A stretch of DNA of 21,387 bases from CALMEH01 sp964548225. GTDB taxonomy: Bacteria; Acidobacteriota; Blastocatellia; Pyrinomonadales; Pyrinomonadaceae. Location of the stretch: the NCBI GenBank assembly GCA_964548225.1, contig CAZJQP010000087.1, positions 1 to 21,387 of the forward strand. The letters run 5' to 3'. Position numbers and translations under genes: made by a program. Below the pieces are notes generated by a model. That model saw nothing but the letters and a program-made list of their open reading frames with translations. It made no database searches and was not told where the DNA came from. The number at the start of each line of letters is the position of its first letter. Position 1 is the first letter of the stretch. Positions 1-7,119 of the stretch are shown one piece after another.

Positions 1-109
1 GTCCCGCTTGCAATGAGCGTGAAACGCGAAAAAGACTCGGATTACTCAAAAGTTTCAGGTGAACAAACGCCGTTACACCGCTGAAAAACGCGGCGTTTGC
101 AAGCGGGAC
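1..109. repeat. Nested inverted repeats at left edge
   Basis: A 13-bp inverted repeat has arms at 1-13 (GTCCCGCTTGCAA) and 97-109 (its exact reverse complement). A second 9-bp pair lies inside it: CAAACGCCG at 64-72 and CGGCGTTTG at 91-99. Just downstream GCAAGC-GGGAC-GCTTGC makes a short hairpin (99-115). No convincing gene lies here. The structure may be the end of a dispersed repeat or mobile-element remnant, but the window edge cuts it, so its full extent is unknown. Confidence 0.6.
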
Positions 110-129
110 GCTTGCGCTCCAGTCGGTTT

Positions 130-150
130 TTCTTATCCCAAACTGACGTT
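130..150. repeat. 21-bp repeat also found inverted at the right edge
   Basis: The sequence at 130-150 matches the reverse complement of 21334-21354 at 20 of 21 positions; the only difference is A versus G after the CCC. It is too long to be a chance match in a 21-kb window. It could be a terminal repeat or the tail of a dispersed element. Read on the plus strand in the frame of TCT TAT CCC it encodes SYPKLTL, and the right-hand copy encodes SYPELTL, so it may instead be a shared coding remnant. Confidence 0.55.
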
Positions 151-190
151 AAAACACTGCCGTAAAGTCTAAATCAGCGTTAATGAATAA

Positions 191-437
191 GGTTTCAGCC
201 CCAAAACCTTAGGTTTCGGCGTTGATGGCTAAGGTTTCAGCCTCGAAACCTAAGGTTTCAGCGTTGATGGCTAAGGTTTCAGCCTCGAAACCTAAGGTTT
301 CAGCGTTGATGGATAAGGTTTCAGCCTCGAAACCTGAGGTTTCGGCGTTGATGGCTAAGGTTTCAGCCTCGAAACCTAAGGTTTCGGCGTTGATGGATAA
401 GGTTTCAGCCTCAAAACCTAAGGTTTTGAGGCTGAAA
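191..437. repeat. Tandem array, 42-bp period, with internal hairpins
   Basis: Units begin with GGTTTC at 191, 233, 275, 317, 359 and 401, exactly 42 bp apart, giving five full units and a partial sixth. Each unit is two diverged 21-bp halves: GGTTTCAGCCTCGAAACCTA plus A, and GGTTTCAGCGTTGATGGCTA plus A. The first half folds on itself (GGTTTC, loop AGCCTC, GAAACC). The array ends in a perfect inverted repeat with 17-bp arms (403-419 and 421-437) around one base. Because 42 is divisible by three, open frames run through it, but they have no ribosome binding site and simply translate the repeat, so I do not call a gene. Confidence 0.9.
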
Positions 438-458
438 GTTTATCTATTTGGCAAAAAT

Positions 459-534
459 GGCAGAAACACGACTGTTAAGGAGTGTGTTGATAGTTGAGTT
501 TTTTGACACACTCCTTTACAGTCGTGTTTCTGCC
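459..534. repeat. Large inverted repeat, 29-bp arms
   Basis: Arms at 459-487 and 506-534 are complementary at 28 of 29 positions around an 18-base loop. The right arm is also the first copy of the following 42-bp tandem array, so the left arm is an inverted copy of an array unit. If transcribed it would form a very stable stem. There is no T-run after it, so a terminator role is not obvious. Confidence 0.85.
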
Positions 535-623
535 CTTGAAAACATTAACACACTCCTTTACAGTCGTGTTTCTGCCATTGAAAACATCAACACACTCCTT
601 TACAGTCGTGTTTCTGCCATTGA
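505..623. repeat. Second tandem array, also 42-bp period
   Basis: Three units start at about 505, 547 and 589. The core CACACTCCTTTACAGTCGTG and the following TTTCTGCC are preserved in each, and a TTGAAAACAT spacer separates units. The sequence is unrelated to the array at 191-437, yet the period is the same. Nothing coding is evident. The bases from here to the gene at 722 are AT-rich and carry no further structure I can name. Confidence 0.85.
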
Positions 624-721
624 TTTTTAAACCTTTACTCAACTCAAATCCGTTTTAATTTACACAGACTTTACAAAATCAACTGCTTCAATTAAATTAC
701 ACAATTAGAGGATAATTTTTT

Positions 722-1408
722 ATGGAAACAAATACAGCGGAACGCCTTTTGGCGGCATTAATTGTTTTGGCGGATAATTTGGAGACTTATAAAGATCAAG
801 TCGGCGCAACTAATGGGGAGATTACGGCAGTCGAGCAATACCGCGATAATCTCGCGCATAGTTTGGCGATGAACAGTTTGATTGCCGCCGACAAGCAGGC
901 TTCAACGGCTATCGGTCAGGCAGTATATAACGGCAGTAATAATGTAAAGGTCGGCGTTTATCCGCCTTTCAGCGTTACTCAATTTCCGTTTCCTCTTTTG
1001 AATGGCGGAGCTTTGACCTTTTATCGTGAATTGAAAGCTCGTTATAAATCAGCCGCCGGTTATACAAAAGAAATCGGCATCGCGCTCGGACTTGAAAAAG
1101 TCGCCAGCAATCCAATCAACCCCGATCTTTTAATAGCCGCCGCCATCCTTAAAAACCTCGGCAACTATCAAGGACAAGGCGACTTTAAGAAACAAGGAAT
1201 GAACGGAATGGTTTTCCAATACCGCGTCAAGGGAACAGAAAAATGGAAGTCCGCCGGAAACGCTTTGCAGTCGCCGTTTATCTTCGACATTGACGCACCG
1301 GCAACGGAAGGCGCGGCAGTAGAAATCGAAGTCCGCTGTCGTTTATTGCAAGGCAACACGCAAGTCGGCAGCTGGTCGCCGATTTACTCGCTCACTATTA
1401 CTTCTTAG
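722..1408 (+). CDS. Hypothetical protein, helical N-terminus and Fn3-like C-terminus
   Basis: This 228-aa protein is of unrecognised family. ATG at 722 follows a GAGG ribosome binding site (708-711) with 10-base spacing. Residues 1-135 look mostly helical and alanine-rich (LLAALIVLADNLE, then a YRDNLAHSLAMNSLIAADKQ stretch). Residues about 160-228 look like a beta-sandwich of fibronectin type III kind: VFQYRVKGTEKW at the start and VEIEVRCRLL...GSWSPIYSLTI at the end. There is no signal peptide, transmembrane segment or catalytic motif, so it is probably cytosolic and may bind or scaffold a partner. It is isolated between repeat arrays upstream and a polypurine repeat downstream, with no clear operon partner. 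Its existence as a gene is well supported by frame length, start signal and codon pattern; its function is unknown. Confidence 0.75.
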   Translation: METNTAERLLAALIVLADNLETYKDQVGATNGEITAVEQYRDNLAHSLAMNSLIAADKQASTAIGQAVYNGSNNVKVGVYPPFSVTQFPFPLLNGGALTFYRELKARYKSAAGYTKEIGIALGLEKVASNPINPDLLIAAAILKNLGNYQGQGDFKKQGMNGMVFQYRVKGTEKWKSAGNALQSPFIFDIDAPATEGAAVEIEVRCRLLQGNTQVGSWSPIYSLTITS

Positions 1409-1440
1409 AAGAGGAGAAGAGGAGAAGAGGAGAAGAGGAG
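1409..1440. repeat. Polypurine 8-bp repeat (AAGAGGAG)
   Basis: About four copies of AAGAGGAG directly follow the stop codon of the preceding gene and end at an ATG (1441). The repeated AGGAG units are perfect Shine-Dalgarno sequences. The same purine motif returns in the same orientation after the next gene (1831-1880). Confidence 0.85.
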
Positions 1441-1494
1441 ATGGGAAAGATATTTAGGCATTAGGATTTAGATGTTTATAAGAAAGGTTTTACT

Positions 1495-1830
1495 GTGGCA
1501 ATGCGAATATTTGAGTTTTCTAAGTCATTTCCTAAAGAAGAAACTTATTCTATGACTGACCAGATTCGGCGTTCTTCTCGTTCGGTGTGTGCAAACATTG
1601 CCGAAGCGTGGCGAAAAAGGCGTTATGAGGCGGCTTTTATTGCCAAGCTCAGCGATGCCGAAAGCGAAGCCGCTGAAACACAAACGTGGCTCGAATTTTC
1701 TGTCCGCTGTGATTATATGGAAAAAGAAAACGGCAGGGAACTATTCAAAGATTACGACGAAATAATCTCGATGCTTGTTTCAATGATTGCCAACCCTCAT
1801 TTGTGGGTTTTACCGAGCGGTCAGAAGTAG
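1495..1830 (+). CDS. Four-helix-bundle protein (S23/IVP family), N-terminus interrupted
   Basis: The protein belongs to the small four-helix-bundle family that includes the 23S rRNA intervening-sequence protein and relatives of the diversity-generating-retroelement Avd protein. The signature block is clear: SKSFPKEE, TDQIRRSSRSVCANIAEAWRKR, then KLSDAESEAAETQTWL. The family usually starts about 20 residues earlier with a DL-V-Y/W motif. That motif is present upstream in the same frame (DLDVYKKGFTVAM), and an ATG at 1441 lies further up, but a TAG at 1462-1464 separates it from the body. The open frame therefore begins after the TAG; GTG 1495 (AAAGG at 1483-1487) or ATG 1501 are possible restarts. 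Either this is a shortened but translated protein or a recently broken gene. Its cellular role is unknown in this family outside rRNA insertions and retroelements; neither is seen here. Confidence 0.75.
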   Translation: MAMRIFEFSKSFPKEETYSMTDQIRRSSRSVCANIAEAWRKRRYEAAFIAKLSDAESEAAETQTWLEFSVRCDYMEKENGRELFKDYDEIISMLVSMIANPHLWVLPSGQK

Positions 1831-1923
1831 AAGAGGAGTGGAGGAGAAGAGGAGAAGAAGAGAAGAGGAAAGAAGGAGTGTTTTTATCTCCTCTTCTCCT
1901 CTTCTCCTTTTCTCCTCTTCTTC
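1831..1923. repeat. Polypurine/polypyrimidine inverted repeat between convergent genes
   Basis: A purine run of GAGGAGAAGA type (1831-1880) is followed after a short TGTTTTTA turn by the complementary CTCCTCTTCT pyrimidine run (1888-1923). Together they can fold into an imperfect hairpin of roughly 35 base pairs between the four-helix-bundle gene (+) and the lytic transglycosylase gene (-). It could act as a bidirectional terminator, and purine-rich tracts like this can also form triplex DNA. Confidence 0.75.
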
Positions 1924-3306
1924 TTATTTGCGGACTAGGTCTTCCGTATATAATGCGCGATAGACGCGGAAGTTGTTCATAACTTTGGCGACGTAGGCTT
2001 TGGTTTCGGCGAAACCTACTTCGGAGGCGAAAATTCCTGCGTCCTTCGGTTTTGAGCGGTTGAGCCAACGCGCCGCGTTATCTTCGCCGCCGTTGTAGCT
2101 TGCCGCGATTGCTTCATACATTCCGTTAAACTCATCTTTTAATTCCGCAATGTAAAAACTTCCGAGCGCAATGTTGACCGATGGTTGATAAAGGTCGTCG
2201 GGTTGCAGATTGGGATAACCGGCTTGGTTTTTATACTTGATGGCGGTATCAAAAACGAGTTGCAAAAGCCCGCGAGCCGCCGCCGGTGATTTTGCGTTTG
2301 CCTTGAAGCTCGATTCAACCTTCATAATTGCCAGCACAAAGCGTCCGTCAATCTTTTTGGCTTTGGCGTGCCGCAAAACGTCGGCTTTATACATTACCGG
2401 ATAATCCTTCGTCATATTTGAGGACACGGAAGCTGTCTGACGAACGAGTTGCGGCGATAAAACCTTTAGCTTTTCTGTCGCCAAACCGCTGTAATATGAA
2501 CTAAAACTGTCGGGGATTGAAGAATAGACGTTGATCGCTTCGGCTTTGCGCCCCCATCTTTCCAGCGCAAAGGCTTTTAAGTAAAATGCCTCGTCTGCGC
2601 TTGTCATTGAACCCGAAAACTTCCTTAAACCAACTAATTCATCCGCCGCTTGCACCGCTTTCTCCCAGTTTCCGCGATAAATCTCCATCCGCAAACGCGC
2701 TTGTAAAGCATTTGCCTCCGCAGGCATTCCCGAAAACCTCGTGCGAGTCCGATTTACCCATTCGTTCGCGTCATCATAGCGTCCGGCTTCCCGCAATGAA
2801 TCAATAATATTTAAATGTGCCGATTCAATTTTCTCACCCGAAGGAAACATCACGACATATTGCTGATAAGTTTTCGCCGCGTCTAAATGACGGCTCATCC
2901 GAACTTGACACGCGCCCTTAAATGCTAACCCGTCGCGCCCTTCTTTGGTCATCGGATAGTCTTTTAGGAGCTTATCAAACCACGAAACAGCTTTCTCATA
3001 CTGTCTTTCCCATTGATAAGACCGCGCCGTGCCGAAAAGTGCTTTCGGCATTGCCGTAAAATCGTTCGGATAATTCTCAATTATCTTTGCCCAATGCTCA
3101 CGAGCCTGCGGAAACAACCGATTGGACATATATACTTCCCCGCGAGTCGTGTGTTCCTCTGCGGAAAGCGTCAACAACTTGCCCGAAGCATCGCGGCTAA
3201 TCAAATCTTTATCGCGCACCGCCCGTAATGCGGCATCGGAAGACTGCCCGAACAAATTGATTGAAAAAGTTAATGCAACGACGACGATAAAGAAGATTTT
3301 TTTCAT
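1924..3306 (-). CDS. Soluble lytic murein transglycosylase, periplasmic
   Basis: The enzyme cleaves the MurNAc-GlcNAc bond of peptidoglycan, forming 1,6-anhydro ends. I choose ATG at 3306 because it gives a clear signal peptide (MKKIFFIVVVALTFSINLFG, then QSSDAA); the frame stays open to 3408 but that extension has no signal character. The mature protein has a long helical TPR-like region (about residues 50-290, e.g. ALFGTARSYQWERQYEKAVSWF and similar repeats) followed by the SLT catalytic domain. Catalytic glutamate is E331 of this start, in MKVESSF, followed by the family's A-S-A-RGLLQL block and ASYNGG. About 460 aa is a normal length for an Slt70-like enzyme with a short helical arm. The gene stands alone, convergent with the four-helix-bundle gene and divergent from the HD-GYP gene. 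Confidence 0.93.
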   Translation of the reverse strand: MKKIFFIVVVALTFSINLFGQSSDAALRAVRDKDLISRDASGKLLTLSAEEHTTRGEVYMSNRLFPQAREHWAKIIENYPNDFTAMPKALFGTARSYQWERQYEKAVSWFDKLLKDYPMTKEGRDGLAFKGACQVRMSRHLDAAKTYQQYVVMFPSGEKIESAHLNIIDSLREAGRYDDANEWVNRTRTRFSGMPAEANALQARLRMEIYRGNWEKAVQAADELVGLRKFSGSMTSADEAFYLKAFALERWGRKAEAINVYSSIPDSFSSYYSGLATEKLKVLSPQLVRQTASVSSNMTKDYPVMYKADVLRHAKAKKIDGRFVLAIMKVESSFKANAKSPAAARGLLQLVFDTAIKYKNQAGYPNLQPDDLYQPSVNIALGSFYIAELKDEFNGMYEAIAASYNGGEDNAARWLNRSKPKDAGIFASEVGFAETKAYVAKVMNNFRVYRALYTEDLVRK

Positions 3307-3430
3307 AAAACAGAACTCTTTAAGGGAGAAAAGGTTAGCAGAAATTATCTTAACCGATTTTTTGACGATAGTTAAGCCTTGCGGGTTGCTTTCAAACCAA
3401 GTCTGCAAGCGGCTTGCAAATGCTCAATGT

Positions 3431-3446
3431 CTTTTTTATAAAAAAG
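3431..3446. other. 16-bp perfect palindrome in divergent intergenic region
   Basis: CTTTTTTATAAAAAAG is a perfect palindrome between the divergently transcribed transglycosylase and HD-GYP genes. It could be an operator or simply a bent A-tract; nothing in the sequence decides this. Confidence 0.4.
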
Positions 3447-3490
3447 CCACGGTCATCAATAGTTGTGTTTCCGCCGTCTGTTAAAAGTTA

Positions 3491-3520
3491 TTGACCAATT
3501 TCCCTCAAATGTTCTAAAAT
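3491..3520 (+). promoter_or_regulatory. Candidate sigma-70 promoter for the HD-GYP gene
   Basis: TTGACC (3491-3496) and TAAAAT (3515-3520) are 18 bases apart, about 43 bases before ATG 3563. Both boxes are close to consensus. Confidence 0.55.
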
Positions 3521-3562
3521 TATATCTGGCGATGCTCTTCGCCTTCTTTGGAATCCTTCAAA

Positions 3563-5365
3563 ATGCCTCGAAAAACAAAAAAAATCGGGTTAATATATTT
3601 CGTCATTGCTGCAATTTTACTTGTCGGCTTAGTTCCGATTGTCTTGACCGGCTATTTTCTGTCGGAAAGAAGTGCAAAGGAACTCAGATCCGTTGAAAAT
3701 CGGTATCAAACGCAACTTGTGCAGGAGAAAGCGAACCAGATTGAAATGTTCGGACAGCGTTACGGCGACTTGATCGGAAGTTATGCCAAAGCGTTGGAAC
3801 TTTCAAATGATTTCTCCGTTCTTTCATCGCCCGAAACCGAACGGAAACTCAGCATCACGCTTAAAGAAAACCCATATCTAATCGCGCTTTTTATAAAACC
3901 GACTGACGGCGATTCGCTCTCGGTCTTTCGCTCGGAAACTATTTCGAGAGAAGAAATTATAAATGTTTCAGGCGATATTATGAAAAAAATCGGTGAGAAA
4001 CGGGCAATCATCGGCAAACCTCAAAAAATCGAATCGAGCGGAGAAATTGTTTTGACCTTCGCTTCGCCGGTCATTATTGAAAACCAAACTTCGGCGGTCG
4101 TTATCGGAGTTGTTTCTTTGCGTGAAATCGCACAAATAATGGGCGATAAAAAAGTAATCGAAGAAGAAAAATTATGGAAAGACGGGTTGCCGATTGTTTT
4201 TGTGGTTGATGCCGAAGGTCGTGCCGTTTCATATCCCGATTTAAGCGTGGCGATAAATCGAAAATCATTAAATTACCTCAAAATCGTCCAAGAATGGCAG
4301 GAAACAAATTCTCAAATAAAATCTGCGTTATTACCATTCACTGCCGAATACAAAGATACGAAACACGAAATGATCGGAGCATATTCAACCGCAAATTTGC
4401 AGGATTTGAATCTTGGCGTAATTGCTATGCAAGACGAAAAAAAGGCATTGGCATCAGTTGGAGAAATGCGCCTTCAAACTTGGATTATCAGCTTGGCTTT
4501 TGCTTTTTTTGCTTTGGTTATCGGGTTTATTCTATCGAAATATTTGACTGCGCCGTTGCTCAAACTCGCATCGGCGGCGGAAAAAATAGCTGCCGGAGAT
4601 TTTTCAATGAGAGTTGAATCGAAAAACATAACAGAAATAGGGACTTTGGGCGAAACTTTTAATTTAATGACCGAAAAAGTTGAAAATCAAATTGTTCAGC
4701 TTGCCAAATCCGCCGAAGAAAACCGCGAACTTTTTGTTGGAACTGTTAAAGCCTTAGCGGCGGCGATTGACGGAAAAGACAAATATACACGCGGTCATTC
4801 CGAAAGAGTTTCGCGGATTTCGGTTGCCATTGGCAAGCAATTGGGAATGAATGCGGATGAACTCGAAACCTTGCGAATCAGCGCACTTCTGCACGATGTC
4901 GGGAAAATTGCAATTGACGATTCGATTTTGAAAAAGCCTGCGGCATTAACCGATGAAGAATTTCTGATTATGAAAACTCATCCCGTTCGCGGTTTCAAAA
5001 TTATGTCGCAAATTCCGGCAATGAAAGAGTTCTTGCCCGGAATGTATATGCACCACGAAATGATTAATGGCGCGGGTTATCCGCAAGGTTTGCGCGGCGA
5101 ACAAATTCCTCTGCAAGCGAAAATCGTTTCGGTTGCCGATACGTTTGACGCGATGACGATTGACCGACCTTACTCAAAAGGAATGAATTTGCAAGATTCG
5201 CTCGACCGAATTCGCAGTTTTGTCGGGACACGCTACGACGGTAGTGTCGTCGAAGCTCTTGTTCGTGCCTGCAACGAAGGGCAAGTCGGCATCGGTATTG
5301 TCCGCGTGAAAGAGAATATGCCTAATAATCTGAATTTACGCGAAGCTCAGCACAAAGCAGCATAA
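3563..5365 (+). CDS. Membrane sensor with HAMP and HD-GYP c-di-GMP phosphodiesterase domain
   Basis: The protein is predicted to hydrolyse cyclic di-GMP in response to an extracytoplasmic signal. In this 600-aa protein (ATG 3563; TTG 3548 is an upstream alternative) residues 8-32 form a first membrane helix, about 33-305 a Cache-like periplasmic sensor (FVVDAEGRAVSYPD is typical), 306-326 the second helix, 327-379 a HAMP domain (APLLKLASAAEKIAAGDF), and 390-580 the HD-GYP domain. The metal-binding H444-D445 (LLHDVGKI), the HH pair at 497-498 and G505-Y506-P507 (GAGYPQGL) are all present, so it should be active. There is no GGDEF domain, so it degrades rather than makes the messenger. The next gene starts 29 bases later in the same direction, so the two probably share a transcript. 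Confidence 0.93.
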   Translation: MPRKTKKIGLIYFVIAAILLVGLVPIVLTGYFLSERSAKELRSVENRYQTQLVQEKANQIEMFGQRYGDLIGSYAKALELSNDFSVLSSPETERKLSITLKENPYLIALFIKPTDGDSLSVFRSETISREEIINVSGDIMKKIGEKRAIIGKPQKIESSGEIVLTFASPVIIENQTSAVVIGVVSLREIAQIMGDKKVIEEEKLWKDGLPIVFVVDAEGRAVSYPDLSVAINRKSLNYLKIVQEWQETNSQIKSALLPFTAEYKDTKHEMIGAYSTANLQDLNLGVIAMQDEKKALASVGEMRLQTWIISLAFAFFALVIGFILSKYLTAPLLKLASAAEKIAAGDFSMRVESKNITEIGTLGETFNLMTEKVENQIVQLAKSAEENRELFVGTVKALAAAIDGKDKYTRGHSERVSRISVAIGKQLGMNADELETLRISALLHDVGKIAIDDSILKKPAALTDEEFLIMKTHPVRGFKIMSQIPAMKEFLPGMYMHHEMINGAGYPQGLRGEQIPLQAKIVSVADTFDAMTIDRPYSKGMNLQDSLDRIRSFVGTRYDGSVVEALVRACNEGQVGIGIVRVKENMPNNLNLREAQHKAA

Positions 5366-5394
5366 CTAAAACATTATATTCACAAAATAATCTG

Positions 5395-7074
5395 ATGAAC
5401 ACGGAAACCAATATTCAGGAAATTTGGCAAGTTGATGTCGGCGGCGACCTTTATGAAACTAATTTTCAGGAGTTGGCAAATTGGATTTTCGATGGCACAC
5501 TTCAGCCCGAAGATAAAGTCCGGCGCGGCAATCTGCGTTGGATTGAAGCACGGAAAGTGCCGCATTTGTTACCGTATTTTAACGCTTTGGAACAAGGCGC
5601 ACCGCGACCGATTTTGACTTCGACAACTGACGCACAACCTACAAATAATTTTAACAACTTTCAAAATCCATCACAGCAAAATTCGTTTCAATCCTCAGGT
5701 TTTCAAACGCCGACTGCGCCTGATTCCTTTCAACCTTCAAATTTTCAAACTCAAGTTGATGCCTTTCAAACTCAACAACCAAACCAAAATTTGCTTCCGC
5801 CAACGGAGCCATTTCTACCGCCGCCGGAAAATTCTCAGCCAGCCGCATTTTCCAATGTCATTCAACCCGAACCGGTTCCTTTGCCGGATTCTTGCGTTCT
5901 CCACGCGGGCGAACCGCCAGCTTATTTTTGCGAAACTTGTTTTAATGGTTTTTGTCGAACTTGTCCGAAAGGATATGGCGGAGATTTGAGAATTTGCCCG
6001 ATGTGCGGTTCGTTTTGCAAATCAATCGGAACACACCAAGCCGAACGCGAAAAAGCCTTGAATTATGAGCGTGATATGCAGGAAGGGTTTAACTTTGGGG
6101 ATTTCGGCAAAGCCTTGGTTTATCCGTTAAAATTCAAAGTCAGCTTATTTTTCGGGGCGATTTTGTTTATGTTGTTTTCGGTTGGTCAACTTGCTGCCGG
6201 AATGGGAAGTTTTATGATGCTTAGTGCAGTTTTAATCTGTTTTATGATAGCAAATATGATTTCTTTTTCGGTATTGGCAAACACAGTCGAGAATTTTTCA
6301 CAAGGCAAAATCACGAAGAATTTTATGCCCGATTTCGATGAGTTTTCTATTTATGACGACGTTATTCAGCCTTTTTTTCTAAATATTGGTGTGTTTCTGG
6401 TTTCATTCGGATTATTGGTTGTTGTTTTTCTGGGTTCAGTCTGGATAATGTGGGCAAGCGTGTCGTCGAGTTTGAAAACGGAATCGGATAAACGGATGGA
6501 AACCGTGAAACAAAGAAAGCAAGAATTAATAAAAGCTAATCCAAATAATTGGGAAAGCGACAAAGAAAGGGCTTTCCGCGAAGACGTTGAAAATTTGAAT
6601 AAACAACAACAAATTAGCAGTTTGAGATCAATGGGATTGGTTGACCCTGATTCGGATATTTCATTTGGCGAGACCTTATCAATCGCTATGAAATCTTCAA
6701 AATTTTTATTAATTCCAATTTTTTTGGCGTTGTTGTGGGGAATTTTTTATTATCCGATTGCCTGCACTGTTGCCGGATATTCTCGCTCTTTTTCAGCGAC
6801 AATTAACCCGACGGTCGGGCTTGAAGCCATCAAAATTCTCGGCACGGATTACATAAAAGTTTTAGTAATGACATTAATTTTGAGTTTAACGGTGGGTGTT
6901 ATCGAGTTCATTTTCCACTTGATATTATTTCCATTTAATCTACCCGGAATGGGAAATATTCCGGCAGTAGCAATTTCGAGCCTGTTTAAGTTTTATTTTT
7001 ACATCGTGTTTGCCGTAGTTTTGGGATACGCGCTTTACAAAAATGCAAGTAAATTTAATTTCCGTCTGGTTTAA
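5395..7074 (+). CDS. GYF-like / zinc-finger / multi-span membrane protein of unknown function
   Basis: Three parts are visible in this 559-aa protein. Residues 10-62 resemble the bacterial GYF_2/DUF4339-type domain (W-V, then ELANWIFDGTLQPEDKV and W-EA-KVPHL). Residues 75-165 are a low-complexity linker rich in Q, N, F and P with repeated SFQ/NFQT units. Residues 167-208 hold a B-box-like cysteine cluster: C167, H170, C179, C182, C187, C190, C201, C204, C208. The rest contains about five or six membrane helices (around 249-298, 326-354, 440-465 and two near the C-terminus) like Yip1/DUF4013-type integral proteins, with a charged cytosolic loop at 360-410. No catalytic motif is seen. It sits 29 bases after the HD-GYP gene in the same direction, which hints at a signalling or envelope role. 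Substrate and partner are unknown. Confidence 0.85.
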   Translation: MNTETNIQEIWQVDVGGDLYETNFQELANWIFDGTLQPEDKVRRGNLRWIEARKVPHLLPYFNALEQGAPRPILTSTTDAQPTNNFNNFQNPSQQNSFQSSGFQTPTAPDSFQPSNFQTQVDAFQTQQPNQNLLPPTEPFLPPPENSQPAAFSNVIQPEPVPLPDSCVLHAGEPPAYFCETCFNGFCRTCPKGYGGDLRICPMCGSFCKSIGTHQAEREKALNYERDMQEGFNFGDFGKALVYPLKFKVSLFFGAILFMLFSVGQLAAGMGSFMMLSAVLICFMIANMISFSVLANTVENFSQGKITKNFMPDFDEFSIYDDVIQPFFLNIGVFLVSFGLLVVVFLGSVWIMWASVSSSLKTESDKRMETVKQRKQELIKANPNNWESDKERAFREDVENLNKQQQISSLRSMGLVDPDSDISFGETLSIAMKSSKFLLIPIFLALLWGIFYYPIACTVAGYSRSFSATINPTVGLEAIKILGTDYIKVLVMTLILSLTVGVIEFIFHLILFPFNLPGMGNIPAVAISSLFKFYFYIVFAVVLGYALYKNASKFNFRLV

Positions 7075-7119
7075 GAATCCAATGGCGTAAGGTTTGAAAA
7101 TAAAGATTTGATTTTTATA

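Noticed and set aside
191..623. CRISPR array
   Set aside because: Units are continuous tandem copies with no unique spacers between repeats, and there are no cas genes.
222..630. Small repeat proteins encoded by the two arrays
   Set aside because: Both open frames exist only because 42 is divisible by three; there is no ribosome binding site and the peptides are pure repeat.
3307..3408. 34-residue N-terminal extension of the lytic transglycosylase
   Set aside because: The downstream ATG gives a standard signal peptide; the extension would bury it and has no family support.
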